Source of the DNA: Chlamydiota bacterium
Lineage (GTDB): Bacteria; Chlamydiota; Chlamydiia; Chlamydiales; Parachlamydiaceae
DNA length: 33,880 nt
Direction of reading: 5' to 3'
Assembly: GCA_013287145.1 (NCBI GenBank)
Contig: JABDEI010000011.1
Coordinates: 1-33,880 of the forward strand
This document shows, piece by piece, positions 25,055 to 33,138 of the stretch. The notes beneath the pieces are model-generated. The model was not told where the DNA came from. It was given only the letters and a program-made list of their open reading frames with translations, and made no database searches. The position numbers were made by a program, and so were the translations under genes. Every line of letters begins with the position of its first letter. The stretch's first letter is position 1.

Positions 25055-25074
25055 TTAGCATTTATCATTTAGCG
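25047..25074 (-). promoter_or_regulatory. 14-bp tandem duplication creating a mini-ORF at the murI start
   Basis: Two tandem copies of TTTATCATTTAGC(A/G) on the plus strand give, on the coding strand, ATG-ATA-AAT-GCT-AAA-TGA (25068 down to 25051). Its stop overlaps the murI ATG (25054) as ATGA. No other ribosome-binding site is visible. Confidence 0.6.
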
Positions 25075-25081
25075 TTTTCTA

Positions 25082-25792
25082 CTAGGGAATTTGAAGTTTT
25101 TGACCTACAATGATGCGGTCGTTAGCAAGACCATTGAGATCTTTGATCGCTTTGACTGTAGTTTGATGCATCCTGGCAATTTTTTCTAAACTGTCGCCGT
25201 TTTTCACGCGATAGAGTTTGGAGCTGTCTGAAAAGCTAGTTTTATCATTGGGATTAACAGCTAAGGGCATTTGCATAGCATCGACTAAAGAACGCAAAGC
25301 AGCCTGCATATTATCCAAGCTTTGATTTTGCGCTTCGATGATTTTTTCCAAATCTGCAAGCTTTTGCTTGTATTGGGCTAAAGCAGCCGTGGTATCATTG
25401 GCATGCGATTTCAATTGGCGCAAGTCCGCAACAAGTCCTTTTGTTGTGGCATCTAAAGTAACGATTTTTTCTTCTGTGCTCTGTGAATTACCCTTAAGCA
25501 GGTCTTTATGCGCTTGACTGGAATCGGTGATCTGCTGACGCAACGAATCCATGGTCAGCTCCTGATTATTGAGCTTCTCTTCAAATGTTCGGATTTCATG
25601 TTCATGATTGCTGACTTCATGCCGAATATCATCGACGCTATCGCGCATCTCCCGCAGCATCGTCGCAGCATCTTCTTCTGCTGCATAGCGTCTGGGAGCT
25701 GCAAAAACAGCTTGTGACGCCAGGATGCCCGCTGCAAAAAGCAGCAGGGGCATTCTGGCTAATAAACTTGAAAACAATTTGCGATAACTCAT
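25082..25792 (-). CDS. Periplasmic coiled-coil protein with C-terminal LysM domain
   Basis: This protein has 236 residues: a signal sequence (about residues 1-31, ending SQAVFA), a long helical coiled-coil region (residues ~40-165, for example HEHEIRTFEEKLNNQELTMD) and a C-terminal LysM domain (residues ~193-236, YRVKNGDSLEKIARMH through IIVGQKLQIP) that should bind peptidoglycan glycans. It follows pal by ten bases, the place occupied by cpoB/ybgF in proteobacterial tol-pal clusters. It has the coiled-coil N-terminal half of that protein but LysM instead of TPRs. The likely role is to tie the Tol-Pal system to peptidoglycan at division. This is inference from context and domain layout. It is not CpoB itself. 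Confidence 0.85.
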   Translation of the reverse strand: MSYRKLFSSLLARMPLLLFAAGILASQAVFAAPRRYAAEEDAATMLREMRDSVDDIRHEVSNHEHEIRTFEEKLNNQELTMDSLRQQITDSSQAHKDLLKGNSQSTEEKIVTLDATTKGLVADLRQLKSHANDTTAALAQYKQKLADLEKIIEAQNQSLDNMQAALRSLVDAMQMPLAVNPNDKTSFSDSSKLYRVKNGDSLEKIARMHQTTVKAIKDLNGLANDRIIVGQKLQIP

Positions 25793-25802
25793 AGCAATAC
25801 GA

Positions 25803-26528
25803 TTAACGCTGATAAACTTTAAACTCTACCCGGCGGTTTTGCGACCAGGCTTCTTCGTGGTGCTCAAGAACAAGAGGACGTTCTTTTCCATAAGAGATCG
25901 TAAAGATATTATCAGGATTTACACCTTCGCTGATGAGCATATTGCGGATACCGTTGCTGCGGCGAGCTCCTAGAGCTAAATTATAAGCCTCAGGACCTCT
26001 TTCATCGGCATGTCCTTCTGCGAAGATATACATATTAGGATGTTGTTTGAGGTACTCAGCCACATTGCGGGCGATGTCCAGATTTCGCTGACCTTTGACT
26101 AGATTGCTGTTGTATTCGAAGTAGATGTTTTGAAAAATATTAGCCAAGCCGGGAATAGTGCTAGGATCTCTGAAAGCCTGTATTCCTGGGATGGAGCTGC
26201 CCGGATCGCCGGGAGTTTCTCTTGGTGGAGGAGCTACGGACTCTAGCATCGCAAGTTCATTGGGATTTGATTGATCCTGCATTGGAATAAAATCGCTTTC
26301 CGGTGCAGCAGCATAATCATCGGCAAGGGGGGAATAAAAAGCATCGCGATTTGCGACTGCGCGTGAATCGCCGTGTTTTCCACCAAGGGTGCGAAAACCG
26401 CGATTTACATGGCGTCCTGCTGATTTAGTATCGTCCCAGACTTCGTTGCGGTTGCGGTTGCAACTTGACAATGCAACAAAGGAAACAACAAACAGACTCG
26501 CTGTCAGAAAAAATGTTGCGAATTTCAT
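25803..26528 (-). CDS. pal: Peptidoglycan-associated lipoprotein
   Basis: This lipoprotein has 241 residues. The signal peptide ends in a lipobox, ALSSC, with the lipidated cysteine at C23. A proline- and acid-rich linker follows to about residue 120, and then an OmpA-like peptidoglycan-binding domain: NIYFEYNSN, a helix with LKQHPNMYIFAEGHADERG carrying the DAP-contacting D-E-R region, ALGARRSNGIRNMLISEGV, and the closing SQNRRVEFKV. It anchors the outer membrane to peptidoglycan and cycles with TolB. The linker is longer than that of E. coli Pal (total 173 residues). It is separated from tolB by 577 bases containing a 300-bp palindrome, whereas all other tol genes here are within 20 bases of each other, so pal probably has its own promoter. 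No convincing promoter was found. Confidence 0.95.
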   Translation of the reverse strand: MKFATFFLTASLFVVSFVALSSCNRNRNEVWDDTKSAGRHVNRGFRTLGGKHGDSRAVANRDAFYSPLADDYAAAPESDFIPMQDQSNPNELAMLESVAPPPRETPGDPGSSIPGIQAFRDPSTIPGLANIFQNIYFEYNSNLVKGQRNLDIARNVAEYLKQHPNMYIFAEGHADERGPEAYNLALGARRSNGIRNMLISEGVNPDNIFTISYGKERPLVLEHHEEAWSQNRRVEFKVYQR

Positions 26529-27105
26529 AAAAACCTCTAAATAGGCTAAGATTTTATTTTTGAATGATAGCTTTTACTAAGAAAGTGGATAGTAGCATAA
26601 TTGGACAATTGATGAAAGATACAAGTGATCGAATCGAAACATAATTATCTTAAGTTCTTATTGCTAAGAGCATCTACAAAAAAAGAATTCAGAAAAAAAG
26701 TAACATATTGAGCATGATCCCAAGATCCTCACTTCTTCACTTCGGCGTGGGGCATAAATGTCCATGAGTTCAGTCGCCCTTCGCATCCGCTCCGGGCTCT
26801 CCCACTATGTTACCCTGTCCCACAGTTCCTTCGCTAATCGCTCAGTCACTATGGGCTGTAATCGGGCCGCCCTAGAAGGGCTCTAAGGCATAATTGACGA
26901 TTTTTTGTCCTAAGTCCGGAGTGAAAACGTAGGACGACCCGACCATAGCCCATAGTGACTGAGCGATTAGCGAAGGAACTGTGGGACACGCAAACAAAGG
27001 GTTAGAGCCCGGAGAGGAGCGAAGGGCGACTGAATGCATGGACGTTTATACAACTCCCATCATCCTTCTGTTTTTCCTCCCTCACCTTCCTCTTTCATCC
27101 TTCTT
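26529..27105. other. 577-base gap between tolB and pal
   Basis: It holds the 300-bp palindromic element (26752-27051). On the pal side is about 220 bases of AT-rich DNA (26529-26751) that should contain the pal promoter and leader. On the other side is a pyrimidine-rich stretch directly after the tolB stop (CTCCCTCACCTTCCTC on the plus strand). No open reading frame in it looks coding: those present run through the palindrome arms and have no family resemblance or ribosome-binding site. Confidence 0.7.
26752..27051. repeat. 300-bp near-complete palindromic element
   Basis: The outer arms (about 26752-26800 and 27004-27051) pair imperfectly, sharing TCAGTCGCCCTTCGC and CTCCGGGCTCT. The inner arms (26816-26857 and 26947-26988) are exact reverse complements over 42 bases. 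The 89-base loop contains further small stems: GCCCTAGAAGGGC, and GTCCTA pairing with TAGGAC. There is no transposase gene and no obvious target duplication. The element sits within the Tol-Pal cluster between tolB and pal. Confidence 0.9.
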
Positions 27106-28479
27106 TTACGTCCGTGGTTCCCAATTAGGAAAATGCTTTTCACCGACACCAGAGCTGATTTTTGTCGCTTCCGGTTGATTGAGGTTGATGAGAAAGAGGT
27201 CGCTAGCATCGGCATCGGTAGAGTTGAAAATCAAATGAAGGCTGTTGGGTGCCCAGGTAGGGTTTTCTTTATTGCCGGCACCTTGCGTTACCTGCCTCTC
27301 AGCGTTAGAAGCAAAGTCATAAATCCAAATTTGCCTGACGCCCTTAGTTAGCGAGCAATAGGCAATTTTTGTACCATCGGGCGACCATTCGGGAGCAGAA
27401 CTTTCTTTATTGTGTTTGGTGATGAGTTTTGCAGAAACAGTCTTTGGGGGAGTGCCAGGAGAAGGAACATCCATCACATAGATGCGTGGAGAGCCATCTT
27501 TATTAGAAACGAAGGCGATTTTTTTGCCATCGGGACTAAAGGTTGGAGTTGCTTGGGTAGCTTGATGAGTGGCAAAAATTTGTTGGGGCTTGCCGACAGC
27601 GCCGGCTTCAACGCTGAAGGGCTGCAGAAAAAGATCGGGATTGCCGGTGATATCGCAAATCAAAGCCACTTTATCGCGCTGACGCGAGATAGCCGGCATC
27701 AGTTGGTTGCCGCGCAAGAGGGAGAAGCGCTGAGGTTTGCCGTCTTTTAGTGAAGCCATATAAATTTTTGGCTGGCCGGTTTGGTATGAGACATAAAAGA
27801 AACTGCCGGGAGAGCTGCCAACTTTTGGAGGAAGATAAACAGGAGTCACGCAATAGCCATCATTGCGCGTCAATTGACGAGCGTTGCCGCCGTCGTAGTC
27901 TGATTCCCAAACTTCTGAAGTCCATTGTCGGCTATTTGTCCCCTCTTGTTTTTTCCATGTGAACAAAATATGGGTTGAAGCGATGCCGTCGGTACCAAAG
28001 AGGACTTTATGGATCATATCTGCAACTTGATGGATTTGACGTCTATCTTTACTTAAAGTACCTGTTAGAGAAAGGCCACCCACATTTTTTATTGAGCCGC
28101 TATTGACCGAAAGCATCTGGACAGAAAGGGTCTTATTTTTTACGCGCGCTTTGATCACATAGAAAACGTTTAGGTTTTTCCAAGCTTGCGCATTGGGTGA
28201 TTGTTCAAAGGATTCTTTGGCAGCCTGAGCATCGCGATCTGTTGTATGTGGAACAGGATAAGTCATGGCATTATGGCTGAGATCAAAGAGCAGGACGCTT
28301 TCAAGTTTGTTCAAATATTCAGCATCAAAGCCAGAATTATCATTATAGAATTTGGCAAGATAGAGCGGCAGGAGTTGGCTTTCGGTAGCCAAACGCACGA
28401 CGATAGGATCACTTTCCTCTGCAAAGAGAGTTAGAGGCAGGATTAAAAGAGTCATGAGAAAAAAGCGCACAATAGACAT
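27106..28479 (-). CDS. tolB: Tol-Pal system beta-propeller protein TolB
   Basis: This periplasmic protein has 457 residues. The signal sequence is about residues 1-20, ending LTLFA. An N-terminal alpha/beta domain follows, then a six-bladed propeller whose blades show the S/A-P-D-G-x-K/R-I-A signature: TPTFSPDGKKIAFVSN, APEWSPDGTKIAYCS and NPTWAPNSLHLIFNS. TolB connects TolA with Pal and peptidoglycan during outer-membrane constriction. It is about 25 residues longer than the E. coli protein. It follows the TolA-like gene by 18 bases, but unlike in most genomes it is not immediately followed by pal. Chlamydiaceae carry a tolB in the same relative position, in my recollection. Confidence 0.95.
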   Translation of the reverse strand: MSIVRFFLMTLLILPLTLFAEESDPIVVRLATESQLLPLYLAKFYNDNSGFDAEYLNKLESVLLFDLSHNAMTYPVPHTTDRDAQAAKESFEQSPNAQAWKNLNVFYVIKARVKNKTLSVQMLSVNSGSIKNVGGLSLTGTLSKDRRQIHQVADMIHKVLFGTDGIASTHILFTWKKQEGTNSRQWTSEVWESDYDGGNARQLTRNDGYCVTPVYLPPKVGSSPGSFFYVSYQTGQPKIYMASLKDGKPQRFSLLRGNQLMPAISRQRDKVALICDITGNPDLFLQPFSVEAGAVGKPQQIFATHQATQATPTFSPDGKKIAFVSNKDGSPRIYVMDVPSPGTPPKTVSAKLITKHNKESSAPEWSPDGTKIAYCSLTKGVRQIWIYDFASNAERQVTQGAGNKENPTWAPNSLHLIFNSTDADASDLFLINLNQPEATKISSGVGEKHFPNWEPRT

Positions 28480-28497
28480 AATAATAACCTTATATGA

Positions 28498-29520
28498 TTA
28501 GAGATCGTTGCTTAGAGTAATCACAAACGTATACTGCATCAGCTCGCTAAAGTTATCTCCAAAAGAAGGATAGCGCAGCGTCGGGAGCGTTTTTTCAATG
28601 TAAGAGCGGTTAGCTCCGCTTTCGGCATTGACGACAGACACCTTAACAAATTGGCCCGAACGGTCTAAAGTCAGTTTAACTTTAACGGCGCCATATTCAG
28701 GCAGACGCAGCATCAGTTTTAGCCGGCTTGCCAATTCATCGCAATAGCCTGCATCCCCTTTTGTTAAATTCTTCAATTCAAGGCTTGGCAAAGCATCGAT
28801 GTGCAGCGATTCGACCGGACCTGGAATCATAGGCCCTGCGGCAAACACTTTACCTGCTTGGATTGAGGTAACTTTATCGCGGCTTTGTGAAATTTTTGCA
28901 ATATTTTCCTGGGCTTTGCTTAGCAGCTGGCGCTGCTTTGCTTTAGCAGCTTCGATTTGAGGATCTTTTTTCGGATTAGGATTCTCATCAACTTTTTTCT
29001 TGGGAGCTTTTTCTGCCTGGGCTACGGGCTTGGCCTCGGTTTTCTTTATCTCTTTCTTTTGAGGGACCTCTTTCTTTGCTATCGGTTTTTGTTCCTTTTT
29101 TGGCGCAGGTGCGGCAGCTTTTTTCTGCACTTCTTTTTTAGGCTCCGGCTTCGATTTTTTTTCGATCTTTTTTTCGGGTGCAGCTTCTGCAACCGGTGTT
29201 TTAGACATTGGCAAAGGCTGATCAACGGGCTTTTCTTGGGGCTTTTCTTGCATTTTCACAGGCTCCGGTTCCACCGCAGAAATAGATTGAAGAGGTTCAT
29301 TTAAAACTACTTCTTTGCGCGGACTAGACTTAGTTAGAGAGGGCTGCAAAGCCACGGTCTGGACCACGATTTTTTTCTCGATCGGCTTAACAACTACTTG
29401 TGAAGAGGGAGCCATCACGGCCCAGAACATGAAAAGAGCATGTGCACCGACAACAAAAGGCAGAATAATCCTCATAGAAGGATCATGATACCAACTGACA
29501 AACAAAAGCTGATTTTGCAT
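28498..29520 (-). CDS. TolA/TonB-like energy-transducing protein
   Basis: This protein has 340 residues with the TolA/TonB layout. A short cytoplasmic N-terminus leads to one transmembrane helix (about residues 17-39, containing FVVGAHALFMFWAVM). A very long Lys/Pro/Glu/Ala-rich stalk spans about residues 55-200, with runs such as KKEQKPIAKKEVPQKKE. A globular C-terminal domain begins at about residue 235 (YCDELASRLKLMLRLPEYGAVKVKLTLDRSG) and ends near TLPTLRYPSFGDNFSELM, the TonB_C-like fold. The stalk would span the periplasm and the tip would contact TolB/Pal. The gene is eight bases after tolR and 18 before tolB. Between tolR and tolB, TolA is the natural assignment; sequence alone would not exclude TonB. 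Confidence 0.85.
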   Translation of the reverse strand: MQNQLLFVSWYHDPSMRIILPFVVGAHALFMFWAVMAPSSQVVVKPIEKKIVVQTVALQPSLTKSSPRKEVVLNEPLQSISAVEPEPVKMQEKPQEKPVDQPLPMSKTPVAEAAPEKKIEKKSKPEPKKEVQKKAAAPAPKKEQKPIAKKEVPQKKEIKKTEAKPVAQAEKAPKKKVDENPNPKKDPQIEAAKAKQRQLLSKAQENIAKISQSRDKVTSIQAGKVFAAGPMIPGPVESLHIDALPSLELKNLTKGDAGYCDELASRLKLMLRLPEYGAVKVKLTLDRSGQFVKVSVVNAESGANRSYIEKTLPTLRYPSFGDNFSELMQYTFVITLSNDL

Positions 29521-29528
29521 TTGGCGCT

Positions 29529-29957
29529 TTAAGTGGGTTTGAGAATCACATCCATTTGTTGAAAACCGGCTGCCTCAGCAGCGTTCTTTATCGACTGATA
29601 GGTGCCGAAATGGGCACGTCGGTCGTGGAAAACCTGCGGCTTTGCTTTAGGATAGCGTTTTTTGGCCTCCTTTAAGCGCTCGGTTAATTGAGCTAAGGCA
29701 ATGCGCTGGTTATTTAGTGTGATGAGATTGTCTTTGCTCACGTGGATGCTGATGGGACTATTTTCTTGAACATTAAGCGGAGCCTCCAGCGGATCAATGG
29801 CTGCATCGGCAAGTTCAACGCGGTCGAGTTCAAGAAGAGGAGCTACCACAATGAACATAATCAAAATGACAAAGACGACATCGATCAAAGGAGTGAGATT
29901 GATCGTGGGCTCTTCGATGGCGCCATTATGCGCCGATCTAAAAAAACGTCTGCTCAT
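29529..29957 (-). CDS. TolR/ExbD-type proton channel subunit
   Basis: This inner-membrane protein has 142 residues, normal for ExbD/TolR. It has a short cytoplasmic start, one transmembrane helix containing the essential proton-relay aspartate (INLTPLIDVVFVILIMFIV, D26), and a periplasmic domain ending near FQQMDVILKPT, as in ExbD. With the upstream TolQ homologue it forms the proton-motive-force motor that drives TolA. Its ATG overlaps the tolQ stop by four bases (ATGA), so the two are translationally coupled. The position before TolA and TolB favours naming it TolR. Confidence 0.93.
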   Translation of the reverse strand: MSRRFFRSAHNGAIEEPTINLTPLIDVVFVILIMFIVVAPLLELDRVELADAAIDPLEAPLNVQENSPISIHVSKDNLITLNNQRIALAQLTERLKEAKKRYPKAKPQVFHDRRAHFGTYQSIKNAAEAAGFQQMDVILKPT

Positions 29958-30700
29958 CGGACATCCACTTTGCGGTATTGCATTTCTACTGAAGCTAAGA
30001 TTTCGTTGGCAAAGCCTTCCATTTCCGTTTCAAAATCGCGGATGGCATTCTTTAAATAATTGTATCCTATCAGGGCGGGAATAGCATCGATAAGACCTAG
30101 CACTGTGGTAGCTAAAGCCAATGACAAGCCTCCTAGGACCATTTGATGGGTGCTTCCGGAGCTTTGCGCCTGGAGTTCAGAAAATGTCGTTAAAATCCCC
30201 CAGACAGTTCCTAAAAGACCTAAAAAAGGAGCTAAGCTTGTGATGGTAGATAAAATGAAAAGATTTTTCTCTAAATTTTTGGTTTGAGAGGCCACCGTCG
30301 TCATCAGATGGGCTTCAACAAAATCAACATCGGAAGGAGACAAATAGGAAATGTGGTTGCTATCGCCATTTTGTTGTCCAAAGCGGCGGTTCTTATTTAA
30401 AATGTCGATGGTATGCTTTTTTAAAACTAAATAAAGGGTCAAGAAAGGATTAGGTGTTTTGCGCAAGCCGGATGGATCGCATTCCAGGTTCAATGGGCTA
30501 TTCTTGTGATGTTGAAATGTTTGAAAAAATTGAGCCGATTTCTTGCGCGCCTGAAAAGTCAGCCAGACTTTGTGAATTAAAATCACCCATGTCGCAATCG
30601 AAAGAATGACTAATCCAATGAAGATTAATTTCCCTAGGAGATCGGAGTGAATATAAGCATCGAAAAAAGGGTTGGCTGCTAAAAAATTCTTTACAATCAT
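29954..30700 (-). CDS. TolQ/ExbB-type proton channel subunit
   Basis: This inner-membrane protein has 248 residues and three membrane segments. The first is near residues 20-42; the second and third are in the C-terminal half. Conserved family features are FLGLLGTVWGILTTF in the second helix and LGGLSLALATTVLGLIDAIPAL in the third. A cytoplasmic loop of about 100 residues lies between helices one and two. It opens the Tol-Pal cluster, and an AAGGA site lies seven bases before the ATG. The gene is divergent from dsbD with 161 bases between the two starts, where promoters for both must lie. I saw AT-rich -10-like boxes (TATAAA) but no convincing promoter pair. Confidence 0.94.
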   Translation of the reverse strand: MIVKNFLAANPFFDAYIHSDLLGKLIFIGLVILSIATWVILIHKVWLTFQARKKSAQFFQTFQHHKNSPLNLECDPSGLRKTPNPFLTLYLVLKKHTIDILNKNRRFGQQNGDSNHISYLSPSDVDFVEAHLMTTVASQTKNLEKNLFILSTITSLAPFLGLLGTVWGILTTFSELQAQSSGSTHQMVLGGLSLALATTVLGLIDAIPALIGYNYLKNAIRDFETEMEGFANEILASVEMQYRKVDVR

Positions 30701-30861
30701 TTAGGAATCCTTTATAATTAAAGACCTTTTATATTAAAACTTTAATACAACCAAAGGCAAAAGATAATTATGCAATTGAAAGGGGGCTTTATCACTGTTT
30801 GTAAAGATTCACGCCTCGGCGAGATGCATAATCGATCGTCTAGGTATTTGTCAAGCAAAGG

Positions 30862-33132
30862 ATGGAAAAGCTCATGATTAGTCAATTGCGCAGCTGTCTT
30901 TGTCTCTTTTTTTTAATATTTTCTTTATCGTTATCTTTTGCTGAAGAGCAATCTTATGCGATTGAAAATGAAGCAGATAAAATCGCATCAGCGCCCGTAA
31001 AGACTGAAAACCTGGCCCAAATCGAACTTCTCTCAGAAGAGCAAACCGTCCAACCAGGACATCCTTTCTGGGTTGCTATCCACTTTAAAATACAAGATCA
31101 CTGGCACGCTTATTGGAAAAATGCCGGCTATAGCGGCATGCCTCCTTCGATCGAATGGAATCTTCCTGATGGTTTTCAAGTCAGCGAGCTTAATTGGCCT
31201 TACCCTGATCGCTTTAACTTAAACTCTGTAATCGGCTATGGCTATGGCAAGGATTTCATCCTGCTTGCAAAGATCACACCGCCTAATGCTATGACTGCAA
31301 ATTCTGTTGAACTTGCCCTAAAAAGTCGATGGGTCCTTTGCTCCGACTCCACTTGTGTGCCGGGCGCATCTCAAGCTAAATTGACCTTGCCGGTCCTGGC
31401 GCAGACACCCAAAATAGAGCCGCTAACTAAAGAATCCTTTGCGCAGGCTAGGGCATTGCTCCCCCAAAAACACCCCACCGCAAGAGTAGAAAGAAAAAAC
31501 GGACTGCTGGAATTAAGCTTTGAGCTACCCGATTTAGAAAAACCCCTCACGGCGTATTTTTGCCCGGAAGAGAGCAATCTCATCGACGAAGCTTCCGAAG
31601 CTGTTCTCTCCTCAAAAGAGGGGCAAAAAGGACACTATACCTTAGCTTTGCGCGATGACACCTCCGCAGAGCCTGCTTCAGCCCTTAAAGGAGTCATCGT
31701 CCTTTCCTTCGATGAAGCCACAAACCTTCCTTTAATAGCCTTAGAAGTTGATGCTCCTATCGCTTTGCCGCCGCAACAAGAAATTGGCATGGTGCCGCAA
31801 TCGCGCGATTTGCCTAAATCTCAAATAAATTCCGGTTCTGGCGCTGATGAAAGTCCAGATGGGCTTGCCATCGTGCTGTTTTTTGCCTTTATCGGCGGTT
31901 TTTTACTCAATTTAATGCCCTGTGTCCTGCCGGTAGTTTCGTTAAAAATCCTAAGTTTTGTCAAGATGGCGGGCCAAAAACGCTCTCTTACGCTAAAGCA
32001 TGGCCTCTCATTTTCTTTAGGCGTCTTGATCTCTTTTTGGGTCATGGCCGCAATGTTAATTGTCTTGCAAGCCTATGGTCGTTCGGCAGGTTGGGGCTTC
32101 CAGCTTCAAGAACCTTTGTTTGTCGCGATATTAGCAGCGGTTCTGTTAGTCCTTGCTTTAAGCCTTTTCGGCGTCCTGGAAATTGGAGCTGGCCTAGCTT
32201 CTCTGGCTGGACGTGCACAAGGACCCTCCGGAAGCTTGGTAGGCTCCTTTGGCAGCGGCGTCTTAGCCACAGCCGTAGCGACGCCATGCACAGGACCCTT
32301 TTTGGGGTCTGCAATAGGCTTTGCGATGGCATCACCGGCTTTTGTCTCGATGCTCATTTTTACCTCTTTGGCTCTTGGCATGATCTTTCCTTACCTGCTT
32401 CTTTCGGCCTATCCTTCTTTGCTGCGCTTCTTGCCAAAGCCAGGCGCTTGGATGATTACCTTCAAGGAGCTCATGGGCTTTTTTATGTTGGCAACGGTGT
32501 TGTGGCTGCTGTGGGTATTTGCAGCGCAAACTAATAGCTTAGCCGTCGTCATCTTGCTGGGAAGCTTCTTTTTCTTTGCCTTAGGATGCTGGATCTACGG
32601 CCGCTGGGCAACGCCGATTAGGTCAAAAACTTCGCGCTACATAGGCACTCTTTTAACCTTAGCCTGTTTTGTCTTAGGAGGTTACATTCTGTGGAACACC
32701 CAAGCAGAAGCTGTGCTGGCCTATGAAGACAGCACCTCGCTTGTGGCTATGAATGACACTAAAAAGCATGGGGTTTGGGAAGAGTTTTCGCCTGAAAGAG
32801 TAGCAGAGCTTCAGCAGCAGGGCATCCCCGTCTTAGTCGACTTTACAGCCAAATGGTGCTTGATCTGCCAAGCCAATCACTTAGTGCTTTCAACAGATTC
32901 TGTCAGCCAAAAGATCACCGAAAAAGGCGTCGTGCGGATGAAAGCCGATTGGACCAGAAGCGATCCGGTGATCACGGAGGAGCTGCGCAAATTCGGTCGC
33001 AATGGCGTGCCTCTTTATCTTCTTTATGGAACTAACGCTGATGAAGCTCCTCAAATACTTCCGCAAGTATTAACACCTGATATTGTAATGGAAGCTCTAG
33101 AAAAGATTGAACATATTCCGCAGATGGGATAG
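30862..33132 (+). CDS. dsbD: DsbD-type transmembrane thiol:disulfide reductase
   Basis: This protein has 756 residues: a signal sequence (ending near SLSFA), an N-terminal periplasmic domain, an eight-helix membrane domain and a C-terminal thioredoxin domain. Electron-relay cysteines are all visible. In the N-terminal domain they are C160 and C165 (LCSDSTCVPG). In the membrane domain they are C354 in NLMPCVLPVVS and C476 in ATPCTGPFLG. In the C-terminal domain they are C666-L-I-C669 in DFTAKWCLICQ. The protein passes electrons from cytoplasmic thioredoxin to periplasmic disulfides. The large N-terminal domain is closer to the ScsB-like class than to E. coli DsbD. The ATG at 30874 is an alternative start that would shorten the cytoplasmic end by four residues; AAGGA lies almost too close to 30862. 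The tatD gene follows after six bases. Confidence 0.94.
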   Translation: MEKLMISQLRSCLCLFFLIFSLSLSFAEEQSYAIENEADKIASAPVKTENLAQIELLSEEQTVQPGHPFWVAIHFKIQDHWHAYWKNAGYSGMPPSIEWNLPDGFQVSELNWPYPDRFNLNSVIGYGYGKDFILLAKITPPNAMTANSVELALKSRWVLCSDSTCVPGASQAKLTLPVLAQTPKIEPLTKESFAQARALLPQKHPTARVERKNGLLELSFELPDLEKPLTAYFCPEESNLIDEASEAVLSSKEGQKGHYTLALRDDTSAEPASALKGVIVLSFDEATNLPLIALEVDAPIALPPQQEIGMVPQSRDLPKSQINSGSGADESPDGLAIVLFFAFIGGFLLNLMPCVLPVVSLKILSFVKMAGQKRSLTLKHGLSFSLGVLISFWVMAAMLIVLQAYGRSAGWGFQLQEPLFVAILAAVLLVLALSLFGVLEIGAGLASLAGRAQGPSGSLVGSFGSGVLATAVATPCTGPFLGSAIGFAMASPAFVSMLIFTSLALGMIFPYLLLSAYPSLLRFLPKPGAWMITFKELMGFFMLATVLWLLWVFAAQTNSLAVVILLGSFFFFALGCWIYGRWATPIRSKTSRYIGTLLTLACFVLGGYILWNTQAEAVLAYEDSTSLVAMNDTKKHGVWEEFSPERVAELQQQGIPVLVDFTAKWCLICQANHLVLSTDSVSQKITEKGVVRMKADWTRSDPVITEELRKFGRNGVPLYLLYGTNADEAPQILPQVLTPDIVMEALEKIEHIPQMG

Positions 33133-33138
33133 CCACCT

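Noticed and set aside
26981-27351. Plus-strand frames of 65 and 105 codons at the tolB 3' end
   Set aside because: They run through the palindrome arm and then antisense to tolB, with no ribosome-binding site or domain.
28957-29304. A 115-codon plus-strand frame rich in F, L and R
   Set aside because: It is the antisense of the Lys/Glu/Pro-rich stalk of the TolA-like gene; AAA/AAG/GAA runs read backwards give Phe and Leu. No ribosome-binding site and no independent support.
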